64,000 nucleotides of DNA from Saccharopolyspora hordei. GTDB taxonomy: Bacteria > Actinomycetota > Actinomycetes > Mycobacteriales > Pseudonocardiaceae. A model generated the notes under the pieces. That model made no database searches, was not told the origin of the DNA, and saw only the letters and a program-made list of their open reading frames with translations. The position numbers and the translations under genes are program-made. The stretch spans positions 5,193,001-5,257,000 of the forward strand of contig NZ_JACCFJ010000001.1 of assembly GCF_013410345.1 (NCBI RefSeq), read 5' to 3'. Below, piece after piece: positions 17,813-25,598 of this stretch (positions are counted from its first letter, which is position 1; the number at the start of each line of letters is the position of its first letter).

Positions 17813-17882
17813 CGCGGAGCAGTCCCGGCCCCGCCAGCCTGGCGGTGCGGGTGGTGGAGATCAGCGAGCGGAGGACCCCGTG

Positions 17883-18938
17883 ATGCGGGCGGCGGACGCG
17901 CGGGCGGGCCACGGCGAACGGCCGTGGTGGTGGGACGCGGTGTGCTACCAGGTCGACGTCGGTGCGTTCGCCGACGTCGACGGGGACGGCGTCGGCGACC
18001 TGGACGGGGTGCGCGACCGGTTCGGCTACCTGGAGCTGCTCGGTGTGGACGCGGTCGTGCTGGCCGGCACGGCGGGGCTGGACCCGAGCGCCCCGGACTT
18101 CGCCGAGCTGCTGGCCGAGGCGCACGCTGCCGGGGTGCGGGTCATGGTGGCGCTCGACGTGGACCCGGCGCGCACCGACCCGGCACGGGTGCTCGAACCC
18201 TGGCTCGAGCACGGCGCCGACGGCGTCCACCTGGCGCCGCGCGAGGACCCGACCGGGGCGGTCCGGTCGGTGCTGGCCCGGTACCCGGACCGCGTGGTGA
18301 TCGGGACCGGGGACTGGCACCTGTCGTTCAACCTCGACCTGGCGATCGCCGGGTTCGCCGCCGGACCGCTGCGCGCGGCCATCACCGGAGCACTGGCGGG
18401 CCCCGGGCCGCGCACGGCGTGGGCGATGGCCAGCCGGGACACCAGCCGCAGCCGGGACGACGCCGCGCTGACCCCGGTCCGCTCGATGGCCCTGGTGCAG
18501 CTGGCGCTGCCCGGCGCGGTGTGCCTGCGCCACGGCGAGGAGCTGGGCCTGCCGGGCACCGAGCGGATCCCGATGCCGTGGGAGGGCGACCGGCCGCCGT
18601 TCGGGTTCTCGCAGGCCGCCGGCGACTGGTCGTCGATCCCGGCGGAGTGGGCCGCGTTCACCGTCGAAGCGCAGCTCGAGGACGAGTCGTCCACGCTCTC
18701 GCTGTACCGGCAGGCGCTGGAGGTGCGCAGCAGCCACCCGGCGTTCACCGGTGACGAGGTCGAGTGGTTCGGCGCCCCGGAGGACTGCTTCGCCTTCCGG
18801 CGCGTCGGCAGCAGGTTGACGTGCGCGTTGAACACCTCGTCGGCCTCGGTGCCGCTGCCACCCGGGGAACTCTTGCTGTCCTCGCGTCCGCTCGACGGCG
18901 AGGACCTGCCGCCGGGGACCGCGGCGTGGCTGGTGTGA
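17883..18938 (+). CDS. Shortened GH13 alpha-glucosidase-like protein, probably non-catalytic
   Basis: 351 residues from the ATG at 17883 (GGAGG 8 bases upstream; GTG at 17880 also possible). GH13 landmarks are recognisable: WWWDAVCYQVDVGAFADVDG at the start, FNLDLAIAGF, then LALPGAVCLRHGEELGLPG, IPMPWEG, and the LYRQALEVRSSHP tail. It is about 180 residues shorter than active alpha-glucosidases. The segment that should hold the catalytic nucleophile Asp reads GADGVHLAPRED, with Ala at the Asp position, and the NHD motif is SRD. It may have a binding or regulatory role. It occupies the aglA position of mycobacteria. Confidence 0.78.
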   Translation: MRAADARAGHGERPWWWDAVCYQVDVGAFADVDGDGVGDLDGVRDRFGYLELLGVDAVVLAGTAGLDPSAPDFAELLAEAHAAGVRVMVALDVDPARTDPARVLEPWLEHGADGVHLAPREDPTGAVRSVLARYPDRVVIGTGDWHLSFNLDLAIAGFAAGPLRAAITGALAGPGPRTAWAMASRDTSRSRDDAALTPVRSMALVQLALPGAVCLRHGEELGLPGTERIPMPWEGDRPPFGFSQAAGDWSSIPAEWAAFTVEAQLEDESSTLSLYRQALEVRSSHPAFTGDEVEWFGAPEDCFAFRRVGSRLTCALNTSSASVPLPPGELLLSSRPLDGEDLPPGTAAWLV

Positions 18939-19032
18939 GCCCGGACTCTCCGGCAGAACCGTCCGCGCATGCGCTCGTTCCACCCCCGGTAACGTTTGTC
19001 CGCGAGAGACCTTCGAGACCCCGCTGGATGCC

Positions 19033-20331
19033 ATGACTGCGACTGCCACCGCGCCCGCGACGAGCGCAGCTCGGACGCAACCACGCACCGGTCGGCTGGT
19101 CGGGGTCGATGTCGCGCGGTTCGTCGCCGTGTTCGGCATGTTCTGCATCCACTTCGGGGTGCCGTTCTTCAACGGCATGCCGGAGGTGTGGATCGCGCAG
19201 TTCTCCAGCGGCCGGTCGACGGCGCTGTTCACGCTGCTGGCCGGGGTCTCGTTGGCGCTGCTGTCCGGGCGCACCACGCCCCCGACCGGTGAGGCGCTGC
19301 GCAACGCGCGGCTGCGGATCACGCTGCGCGCGCTGTTGCTGCTGGTGATCGGTCTCGCGCTGGCCAAGGCCACCGACGCGACCGGCTTCCTGCTCACCGT
19401 GATCATCCCGTACTACGGGCTGTACTTCCTGCTCGCCGTGCCGTTCATCCGGTTGCGCACCCGCGGCCTGCTCATCGCGGCGGCGGTCACCGCGGCGGTG
19501 GGGCCGCAGCTGTCGTTCGTGCTGCGCAGCTGGATGGCCGGCGACACCCCGATGGCGTGGCTGGTGTCCGCGGTGAACGCGGTCGACCCCGGCCACCTGA
19601 TCGCGGACGCGGGGATCTTCGACCTGCTGCTGCTCGGCTTCTACCCGGCCGTGTCCTACCTGCCGCTGGTGCTGCTCGGCATGGCCGTCGGGCGCCTGGA
19701 CCTGCGGTCGACCAAGGTGCGGTGCTGGCTGGCGGTGGCCGGCCTGGCGGTGGCGCTGGTCGCGTGGCGGGTCTCGGAGTGGCTGCTGGACCTGGTCGGC
19801 GGCACGCGGCCGGAACCCACCCAGGGCACCGTGCCGATCGAGCACCCGCACTGGCTGCTCGGCACCGGCTCGCACAGCGGCACCACGTTCGAACTGCTCA
19901 ACTCCGGCGGCATCGCGCTGGTGATCCTGGCGGTGTGCCTGGTGCTGGCCGACCGGGCGGGACGCGCCATCAAGCCGCTCGCGGCCGCCGGGTCGATGGC
20001 GCTGACCCTCTACGCGTTGCACGCGGTCGCGATGGCCTGGGTCATCGTCGTCGGCGGCTACTCGCTGAGCGGGGTCCCGGAGCCGCTGGCTGAGCTGTCG
20101 ACCATGGGACCCGACCTGCCCGACCTGCCGGGCATGCCGGCGTTCCCGCGTGACGGGCACGTGCCCGAGGGCGTGGTGGCGTTCGTCTGCACCTTCATGC
20201 CCGAGCTCTTCCTGGTCTTCGCCGTGGTGTTCCCGGTGGTCTGGCGGCGGGTGTTCCGCCGGGGCCCGCTGGAGGCGGCGGTCAGCGAGTCGGTCCGCTG
20301 GCTCTCCGGCCACCTCTCCCGCCGCTCCTGA
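19033..20331 (+). CDS. Multi-pass membrane protein, DUF418 / heparan-glucosaminide N-acetyltransferase-like
   Basis: 432 residues, ATG at 19033. The first block GRLVGVDVARFVAVFGMF with HFG is typical of the DUF1624/acyltransferase-like membrane family. About ten hydrophobic helices follow, and the C-terminal part (AAGSMALTLYALHAVAMAW) matches the DUF418 tail seen in many actinobacterial transporter-like proteins. It probably moves acetyl groups or a small substrate across the membrane; the substrate is unknown. It starts 94 bases after the GH13 gene on the same strand. Confidence 0.8.
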   Translation: MTATATAPATSAARTQPRTGRLVGVDVARFVAVFGMFCIHFGVPFFNGMPEVWIAQFSSGRSTALFTLLAGVSLALLSGRTTPPTGEALRNARLRITLRALLLLVIGLALAKATDATGFLLTVIIPYYGLYFLLAVPFIRLRTRGLLIAAAVTAAVGPQLSFVLRSWMAGDTPMAWLVSAVNAVDPGHLIADAGIFDLLLLGFYPAVSYLPLVLLGMAVGRLDLRSTKVRCWLAVAGLAVALVAWRVSEWLLDLVGGTRPEPTQGTVPIEHPHWLLGTGSHSGTTFELLNSGGIALVILAVCLVLADRAGRAIKPLAAAGSMALTLYALHAVAMAWVIVVGGYSLSGVPEPLAELSTMGPDLPDLPGMPAFPRDGHVPEGVVAFVCTFMPELFLVFAVVFPVVWRRVFRRGPLEAAVSESVRWLSGHLSRRS

Positions 20332-20428
20332 CCGGGGCTCCCCCGCGTCCCGAACTTTCGCCCCTGCCCGAGTGGGGTCATCCTGGGGGCGCGTGCACGG
20401 GTGTCACGTGCCTCTGGGGGGTGGCTTC

Positions 20429-20692
20429 ATGACTTTCCGGCATCGGACCGGGAGCGCCGACGCGGTGGACATCCCGCCGGCGCTCGGCAAGGCGATGGCG
20501 GACTACCGGGCTCTGCTCGACGAGCTGGAGAAGGGCACCATCGACGAGCCCACGTTCCGGCACCGCGCGCTGCGCGTGGGCCTGGTGCTGCGCGAGCGGG
20601 ACGCCTGGATCCTCGACCTGTCGACCGAGCGGTGGTGGCGCTACGACGGTGTCGCGCTGTCCAGTCTCCGCTTCGGCGACGCCGAGGGGTGA
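20429..20692 (+). CDS. Small hypothetical protein with SHOCT-like segment
   Basis: 87 residues, ATG at 20429, with a G-rich site (ctggggggtgg) upstream. It contains YRALLDELEKGTIDEPTFRH, which resembles the short SHOCT helix-turn found at protein ends, then a strand-rich tail (RDAWILDLSTERWWRYDG). It ends 4 bases before the next gene, and the pair is probably co-transcribed. No family is confidently recognised. Confidence 0.6.
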   Translation: MTFRHRTGSADAVDIPPALGKAMADYRALLDELEKGTIDEPTFRHRALRVGLVLRERDAWILDLSTERWWRYDGVALSSLRFGDAEG

Positions 20693-20696
20693 GGCC

Positions 20697-21710
20697 ATGT
20701 CCGCCCCGACCGACCCGGTGCTCCTCCAGGAGCGCCTGAGCAGCGTCGTCCGCGACGTCGAGTCCACCGAGACCGCTCGCGTGCGCGCACCGCTGTCCGC
20801 GCACCCGCTGCCGGTCGCGACGCTGCACGAGCGCCTGCAGCACGCCACGACCTGGCTGGGCCGGGTGTGGGAGGCCCACGCGCGCGGCGGTCCGGCGGTG
20901 CGGCGCTGGCTGACCGACGACCCGCTCGGCTCACCGGTGCCGCCGTCCGACCAGCGGCTGCCGCTGCGCAAGCAGTTCCGCGTCGCGCTGGCCACGGCGT
21001 TCCTCGGCGCGTCGGTGGCGGCGGGGTGCTACGTGCTCACCGCGCCGCTGGCCGACCCGTTCCTCGGGCTGATCCCGCCGGACATCTTCAGCCGGCTGCC
21101 CCCGTTCTCGGAGCGCCCGGCCGAGGGCGAGCAGGGCGAGGCGATCACGCCGCAAGTGGGGACCGCCCCGGGCGCCCCCGTGGTGGCGCACCTCCCCGCC
21201 TCTCCGGCGCCCGAACCTCCCCCGCCCGCCGCGGGCACCCCCGGCTCGAGCGAGGCGGTGCCCCGGTCGGGTGGTCCGGCGACCGGGGAGACCGGCGGTG
21301 GCACCTCGCCGCAGCCGCCCGCGGAGTCCCCGCCACCTCCGACCGCGCCACCGGGTACCGGCACCACGGAGCCGACGGCGCCGCCGACGAGCGCGGACCC
21401 ACCGACCACGGACCCGCCGACGACCACGACGACGGTGCCGCCCACCGAGCCACCGACCACGACGAACCCGCCCACCACGACGAACCTGCCCACGACGACC
21501 AACCCACCGACGACGACCACGAACCCGACCACGACCACGACGACCGTGCCGACCACGACCGGGGAGCCGACCCGGACGACGGCGCCGACGACGACCGGGG
21601 AGCCGACCGGGACGGCACCGCCGACCACGACCGGGACGGTCCCCACCGCGACGGACCTGCCGACCGGGACGGTCCCCACCGCGACGGACCTGCCGACCGG
21701 GACGTCGTAG
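20697..21710 (+). CDS. Single-pass membrane protein with long Pro/Thr-rich outer domain
   Basis: 337 residues, ATG at 20697 (gaggggtgag upstream). A cytosolic N-terminal region of about 100 residues, helical and Arg-rich, precedes one transmembrane helix (VALATAFLGASVAAGCYVLT). About 200 residues of Pro/Thr/Gly-rich sequence with short repeats follow (TTTTTVPPTEPPTTTN, PTATDLPTG twice). Such regions extend through the cell wall and may be O-mannosylated. It is coupled to the 87-residue gene upstream. No enzymatic domain is seen. Confidence 0.72.
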   Translation: MSAPTDPVLLQERLSSVVRDVESTETARVRAPLSAHPLPVATLHERLQHATTWLGRVWEAHARGGPAVRRWLTDDPLGSPVPPSDQRLPLRKQFRVALATAFLGASVAAGCYVLTAPLADPFLGLIPPDIFSRLPPFSERPAEGEQGEAITPQVGTAPGAPVVAHLPASPAPEPPPPAAGTPGSSEAVPRSGGPATGETGGGTSPQPPAESPPPPTAPPGTGTTEPTAPPTSADPPTTDPPTTTTTVPPTEPPTTTNPPTTTNLPTTTNPPTTTTNPTTTTTTVPTTTGEPTRTTAPTTTGEPTGTAPPTTTGTVPTATDLPTGTVPTATDLPTGTS

Positions 21711-21916
21711 CCGCCCCGGGGGCGTCGGCCCGGCGCGGACCGCGCCCAGCGGCGGGTAGGACGTCGGAGCCCCGTGCGCCCGGAGCGCAGCGGCGTCCCC
21801 TGGGCGGCGCCGGTGCCGGCGCTCGCGCGGGCCGGGTTGCCCGACCGGTCCCGGCTCCCCCGTGGGCTCCGTGGGTGAGGGTCCGACCGGGCCCGAACGG
21901 CCCGTGGAGGCAGACC

Positions 21917-22040
21917 GTGCAGCACGTGCTGATCATGCGGGCCACCGACGAGCCGTACGAGGCGTTCCAGAACATCGACCTCGACGAACTGGTCGCCGGC
22001 GGCGCGCTGGCGCGGTCGCACCTGCTGCCGGACGGCTCAG
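21917..22040 (+). pseudogene. Truncated YCII-domain gene remnant
   Basis: The GTG at 21917 has a perfect GGAGG site six bases upstream. The reading QHVLIMRATDEPYEAF, then NIDLDELVAGGALARSH, matches the start of YCII-related proteins (typically VLIMRATDEAYEAY). After about 40 residues the similarity stops where the convergent marR gene ends. The rest of the family (another 70-100 residues) is absent. Confidence 0.55.
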
Positions 22041-22465
22041 GCCAGGTTGTCCGCGCAGGTGGTGAGCAGGGCCGCCAGCTTCCGGACGTCGTCGGGGTCG
22101 ATGCCGGACGTCATGCGGTCGTCGACGTCGAGCACGACGCCGTTCGCCTCCTCCAGCACGGCCCGGCCGCGGTCGGTGAGGCTGACGGGCCGCGCCCGGC
22201 CCGTCGCGGGCCGGTCCGCGACGGTGACCAGCCCGGCCGCCTGGAGGCCGTGGAGCACGTCCCGCAGGGACTGGCGGGTGACGAAGGTGCGGCGGGCGAG
22301 CTCGGCCGCCGGGGCTCCCGGGGCGTCGGCGAGCGCACGCAGCACCGCGTACTGGGACATGGACAGGCCGAGCGGGCGGAGGCGTTCCTCGCACGCCCGG
22401 TGGAACGACTGCTGCACCTGCTTGACCAGGTAACCGACCCGATGCCGGACGTCCTCTTGACTCAT
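22037..22465 (-). CDS. MarR-family transcriptional regulator
   Basis: 142 residues, ATG at 22465. Winged-helix MarR: dimerisation helices around LVKQVQQSFHRACEERL, then QYAVLRALADAPGAPAAELA, the recognition helix FVTRQSLRDVLHGLQAAGLV, and the wing ATGRARPVSLTDRGRAVLEE. It is divergent from the monooxygenase gene, with a dyad between them that is the likely operator. It probably represses both genes until a ligand binds. Confidence 0.9.
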   Translation of the reverse strand: MSQEDVRHRVGYLVKQVQQSFHRACEERLRPLGLSMSQYAVLRALADAPGAPAAELARRTFVTRQSLRDVLHGLQAAGLVTVADRPATGRARPVSLTDRGRAVLEEANGVVLDVDDRMTSGIDPDDVRKLAALLTTCADNLA

Positions 22466-22473
22466 GACAGGAA

Positions 22474-22499
22474 CCTTACACATACTGGCTCATGTAAGG
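22474..22499. promoter_or_regulatory. Candidate MarR operator in divergent promoter
   Basis: CCTTACA (22474-22480) and TGTAAGG (22493-22499) form an inverted repeat with a 12-base centre. It lies in the 55-bp gap between marR and the monooxygenase gene; the flanking bases (ggaa/aacc) are also near-symmetric. Spacing and position suit a MarR dimer covering both promoters. Confidence 0.65.
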
Positions 22500-22520
22500 A
22501 ACCTGACAAAGGAGCTCGCG

Positions 22521-22844
22521 ATGACCACCATCTCGACCGACGCCCCGATCGCCACGCTGATCAACGTCTTCACCGTCCAGCCCGACCGGCAGCGCGAACT
22601 CACCGACCTGCTGACGCGCGCCACCGAGGAGGTCATGCAGCACCTGCCGGGCTTCATCTCGGCCAACATCCACGCCAGCACCGACGGCGGCAAGGTGGTC
22701 AACTACGCCCAGTGGCGCTCCGCGGACGACTTCCACGCGATGCTCGAGAACCCCGAGGCGCAGAAGCACGTGCGGCAGGCGGCCGAGGTCGCGGAGCGCT
22801 ACGAACCGCACCTGTACACAGTGGAGTCCACGCACCAGCGGTGA
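22521..22844 (+). CDS. Antibiotic biosynthesis monooxygenase (ABM) domain protein
   Basis: 107 residues, ATG at 22521 with aaaggag 6 bases upstream. Ferredoxin-like ABM fold: IATLINVFTVQPDRQRELTD, TRATEEVMQHLPGFISANI, and VNYAQWRSADDFHAMLENPE. Members are small dimeric oxygenases acting on quinone-like or polyketide substrates without cofactor, or stress-response quinol oxidases. Its divergent MarR partner suggests induction by an aromatic or quinone compound. Confidence 0.85.
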   Translation: MTTISTDAPIATLINVFTVQPDRQRELTDLLTRATEEVMQHLPGFISANIHASTDGGKVVNYAQWRSADDFHAMLENPEAQKHVRQAAEVAERYEPHLYTVESTHQR

Positions 22845-22882
22845 GCTCCACACCGGTTGTCGGGCACGGACACCACAACGGC

Positions 22883-22916
22883 GCCCGGAACCCGTGACAC
22901 CGACCGGGTTCCGGGC
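22883..22916 (+). terminator. Intrinsic terminator after ABM gene
   Basis: A perfect 12-bp stem, GCCCGGAACCCG (22883-22894) with CGGGTTCCGGGC (22905-22916), loop of 10 bases, beginning 38 bases after the monooxygenase stop. Confidence 0.72.
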
Positions 22917-23081
22917 CGCCGCTCATCACAACCTTCCCGCTCCGATGGCGTCCGACGTGGACCCGAGGCCGACCCCGTGCGCTGGTGCGGGCGCCGCCCC
23001 ACCCACCGTCGCCCGACCGAACGCGGTCGACCACGGGGACGCCCTCGCCGCCGATGAGCGGGACCGACGCACTTCCCCCAG

Positions 23082-23118
23082 AACACCGTACATCGTACAG
23101 TGTACGCTGTACGGTGTT
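23082..23118. promoter_or_regulatory. Candidate TetR autoregulatory operator (nested palindrome)
   Basis: Outer arms AACACCGTACA (23082-23092) and TGTACGGTGTT (23108-23118) are perfectly symmetric. Inside them, GTACA-G-TGTAC (23095-23105) is a second palindrome, shifted from the outer centre by zero bases (both centred at 23100). This gives four TGTACG-like half-sites, enough for two TetR dimers. It lies immediately upstream of the tetR coding region. Confidence 0.78.
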
Positions 23119-23876
23119 TCTTCTCCTGGAGGTGCGTCATCGACGGGGAACCGGAGCTGCCCGCGGTCCTCGCTCGGATGTGGGGTCGGGAACCCGCACC
23201 CCGCCGCGGACCACGACGCGGCCTGAGCCTCGCGCAGATCACCGCGGCCGCCATCGAGATCGCCGACGCCGAGGGCCTGGGCGGCGTGCGGATGAGCAGT
23301 GTCGCCGCCCGGATCGGCGTGTCGCCGATGACGCTGTACGGCTACGTCGGCAGCAAGGACGACCTGCTGACCGCGATGGCCGACGCCGCCGTGCCGGAAC
23401 CGCCCGAGCCCGGTGGCGCGCCGTGGCGCGAGTACCTCACCACCTGGACCCGCGCCCAGCGCGACGCCCTCCTCACCCACCCCTGGCTGCTCAGCGCCGC
23501 GCCGACCGTCCCGCCGGCCGGACCGCGCGCGCTGCGCTGGCTCGACCGGGCGCTCGCCGCGCTGGACGGCACCGGTCTCGACGCCGGGGAGGGCGTCACC
23601 ATCGCCACTGCCCTGTCCGGCTACGCCCGGAGCAGCGCCACCCTCGCCCTCGGCCTGGACGGCGCCGTCGGCGGTGCCGGGCCCCGCGGCTACGCCGACG
23701 TCCTCGCCCGCGTCCTCGACGAGCACGGCCACCCGGCGCTGCACGCCGCCGTGCACGCGGGCGCGTTCGGCCGCGCCGAGCAGTGGGCCGAGGACGCCGA
23801 CTTCGCCTTCGGGCTGGACCTCCTGCTGGACGGCGTGCACGCGCTCATCACCCGACGAGCCGGAGGAACCCCGTGA
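23100..23876 (+). CDS. TetR/AcrR-family transcriptional regulator
   Basis: 258 residues if started at the GTG at 23100, but the start is unsettled. That codon is at the centre of the operator. The best Shine-Dalgarno (GGAGG, 23128-23132) is followed by an in-frame ATC at 23139, not a normal start, and the first ATG is at 23178. Family similarity begins around PELPAVLARMWG (23159). The HTH reads SSVAARIGVSPMTLYGYVGS, and the C-terminal half is of the classical TetR_C type. The stop overlaps the GTG of the GNAT gene by 4 bases (GTGA), so the two form an operon presumably controlled by this repressor. Confidence 0.85.
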   Translation: MYAVRCFFSWRCVIDGEPELPAVLARMWGREPAPRRGPRRGLSLAQITAAAIEIADAEGLGGVRMSSVAARIGVSPMTLYGYVGSKDDLLTAMADAAVPEPPEPGGAPWREYLTTWTRAQRDALLTHPWLLSAAPTVPPAGPRALRWLDRALAALDGTGLDAGEGVTIATALSGYARSSATLALGLDGAVGGAGPRGYADVLARVLDEHGHPALHAAVHAGAFGRAEQWAEDADFAFGLDLLLDGVHALITRRAGGTP

Positions 23877-24466
23877 CGATCGAGGTCGCACGAGCCGCGG
23901 ACCTGGGCGAGAGCTACCGGCGGCCGATCACCGAGGTCTTCGTCGACGGCTTCGGCCCCGACTTCTCCTTCTTCAGCAACGACCCGCGCACCCTCACCGA
24001 CGCCCTCGCGCACGCGCTGGTCCTCGACGTGTTCCACGTGGCGCTGGTCGACGGGGAACCCGGGGTTATCGCCGCCTGCACCGACGGGCGACAGCGGTCG
24101 CTGCGCTGCGACCCGGCGGAACTGCGCAGGCACCTGGGCCCGGTCAAGGGGACCGTGGCGGGCGCGGTCTTCCGACGCACGTTCACCGAGGCCCTGCCCC
24201 ACCCGGTGGAGGGCACCGCGTCCCTCGAGTTCGTCGCTTCCGCGACGCGGTTCCGCGGCCAGGGCGTCGCGAAGGCGCTCCTGCAGCACCTCCTCGCCCT
24301 GCCGCAGTACCGCGAGTACCTGCTGGTCGAGGTCGCCGGCACCAACGAACCCGCTCTGCGGCTGTACGAGAAGCTCGGCTTCCGCGAGTACGCGCGCACG
24401 AAGGTCCGCCACACCCGGTGGACCGGCATCCACCACTACGTCTCGCTCCGCCTCGTGCAGAGCTGA
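23873..24466 (+). CDS. GNAT-family N-acetyltransferase
   Basis: 197 residues from the GTG at 23873, translationally coupled to tetR. GNAT motif A is clear (FVASATRFRGQGVAKALLQH: strand 4 then the R/Q-x-x-G-x-G/A acetyl-CoA loop), followed by LLVEVAGTNEPALRLYEKLG, the usual motif B. The first 110 residues bind substrate. Co-transcription with a TetR-type regulator suggests it modifies the regulator's inducer or a related toxic amine, but the substrate is unknown. It ends 5 bases from the convergent gene's stop. Confidence 0.88.
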   Translation: MTIEVARAADLGESYRRPITEVFVDGFGPDFSFFSNDPRTLTDALAHALVLDVFHVALVDGEPGVIAACTDGRQRSLRCDPAELRRHLGPVKGTVAGAVFRRTFTEALPHPVEGTASLEFVASATRFRGQGVAKALLQHLLALPQYREYLLVEVAGTNEPALRLYEKLGFREYARTKVRHTRWTGIHHYVSLRLVQS

Positions 24467-24471
24467 ACCGG

Positions 24472-25113
24472 TCAGACCAACAGCGGCAGCAACGCGTGTC
24501 GGCGGCGGACCACCGCGCCGTAGCGAGAGTCCAGGCGCAGCCAGGAATCCGTGGCGCTCACCCGGACCACTTCGGACTCCGGCGGGTCGGTGACCAGGAA
24601 ACCCATGCCGGACAGCACGAACAGGCAGCGCAGCGGCACCTTCACCTCGAAGCCCGCCCCGGAGACCGTGAAGACCTCCTGGTCCAGCAGCGACGCCGGC
24701 GGCGTGCCCTTCGGGCCGACGTTCTCCTTGGCCACGTCGATGCCGCGCTCGGCGACCTCCCCCACGACCTTCGCCGGGAGGTCGTCCACACGCCGCCACC
24801 CCGAGGACGGCGGCAGCTCCGAGCGCCACATCAGGTCGCGCGGCGGCCCCGGGTCCATCGCCGGGCCACCCGCGACGGTCAACGTCGCCAGCAGCTCGTT
24901 TCCGGACACCGTCAGGTCCGCCGGGTCGACCTCGCCCTCCACGGACCGGGTGCACAGCGCGTCGAACGGCGTGGCCGCCCACACGTCCAGCCGGCCCGTG
25001 CCCTCGCGGTTGCGCAACCGCACCAGCGCCTGCCCGTCCAGGCGCACCGCACGGGCCACGAACGCCCCCAGGTCCTCGCGTTCGACCGCGTCGGGCATCC
25101 GCAGCTCAGGCAC
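24472..25113 (-). CDS. Conserved actinobacterial protein (Rv2474c-like position)
   Basis: 213 residues, ATG at 25113, overlapping the thioesterase stop by 8 bases. Segments such as LDGQALVRLRNREGTGRLDV, WAATPFDALCTRSVEGEV, and FEVKVPLRCLFVLSGMGFLV look like a soluble alpha/beta protein without membrane helices. Its place after a thioesterase and gdh matches Rv2474c of M. tuberculosis. The function is unknown. Confidence 0.7.
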   Translation of the reverse strand: MPELRMPDAVEREDLGAFVARAVRLDGQALVRLRNREGTGRLDVWAATPFDALCTRSVEGEVDPADLTVSGNELLATLTVAGGPAMDPGPPRDLMWRSELPPSSGWRRVDDLPAKVVGEVAERGIDVAKENVGPKGTPPASLLDQEVFTVSGAGFEVKVPLRCLFVLSGMGFLVTDPPESEVVRVSATDSWLRLDSRYGAVVRRRHALLPLLV

Positions 25114-25534
25114 GGGAGGACTCCGCCGCCGGGTCCAGCTGCCACTCCGCGAGGAAGTCCCGCTCCTCGGCGGTCAGGCGCCGCGGCCGCCCGGCACGCA
25201 GGTCGTACGGCACCATCAGGGTCTCCGCGGTGGCCACCGCTTCCTGCGCGAACGCGGTGTAGTCGACGACGAACGACGCCGCCTTCAGGTCGCGCACCGA
25301 CATCTGCACCTGCAGCGACTTCGCCTTGTAGACCAGCGGGCTGTGGTAGTCGACCACGACCCGCGCCACCACCATGCCCTCGGCCATGCCGAGCAGGCCC
25401 CGCCGCTCGGCCTCGGTGAACAGCAGCTCGGCGCGCGCCTCCTCCAGCAGCGTGATCGTCCGGGCGTGGTTGACGTGCCCGAACGCGTCCATGTCGGACC
25501 AGCGCAGGGCCACCTCTGCTACGAACGCGCCCAC
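25106..25534 (-). CDS. Acyl-CoA thioesterase (hot-dog fold, YbgC/FcbC type)
   Basis: 142 residues from the GTG at 25534; the frame is open upstream into gdh, but the conserved part starts at VGAFVAEVALRWSDMDAFGH. The 4HBT signature is RWSDMDAFGHVNHARTITLL, with the catalytic Asp in DMDAFGHVNH. The central helix (LLEEARAELLF) and strands VVARVVVDYHSPLVYKA and KAASFVVDYTAF follow. It hydrolyses acyl-CoA or aryl-CoA thioesters. It lies 64 bases downstream of gdh and overlaps the next gene, as in the mycobacterial gdh operon (Rv2475c). Confidence 0.88.
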   Translation of the reverse strand: MGAFVAEVALRWSDMDAFGHVNHARTITLLEEARAELLFTEAERRGLLGMAEGMVVARVVVDYHSPLVYKAKSLQVQMSVRDLKAASFVVDYTAFAQEAVATAETLMVPYDLRAGRPRRLTAEERDFLAEWQLDPAAESSRA

Positions 25535-25598
25535 GGGCGCCAGCTCCCTTCCTGCTGCCCGGGTGGCCCGCGGTCGCCCGCGAGCCACCCGGCACACT

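Noticed and set aside
20867..22897. 676-codon plus-strand frame through the Pro/Thr protein and marR
   Set aside because: It runs out of frame with the real genes. Only the short YCII-like stretch from 21917 is meaningful.
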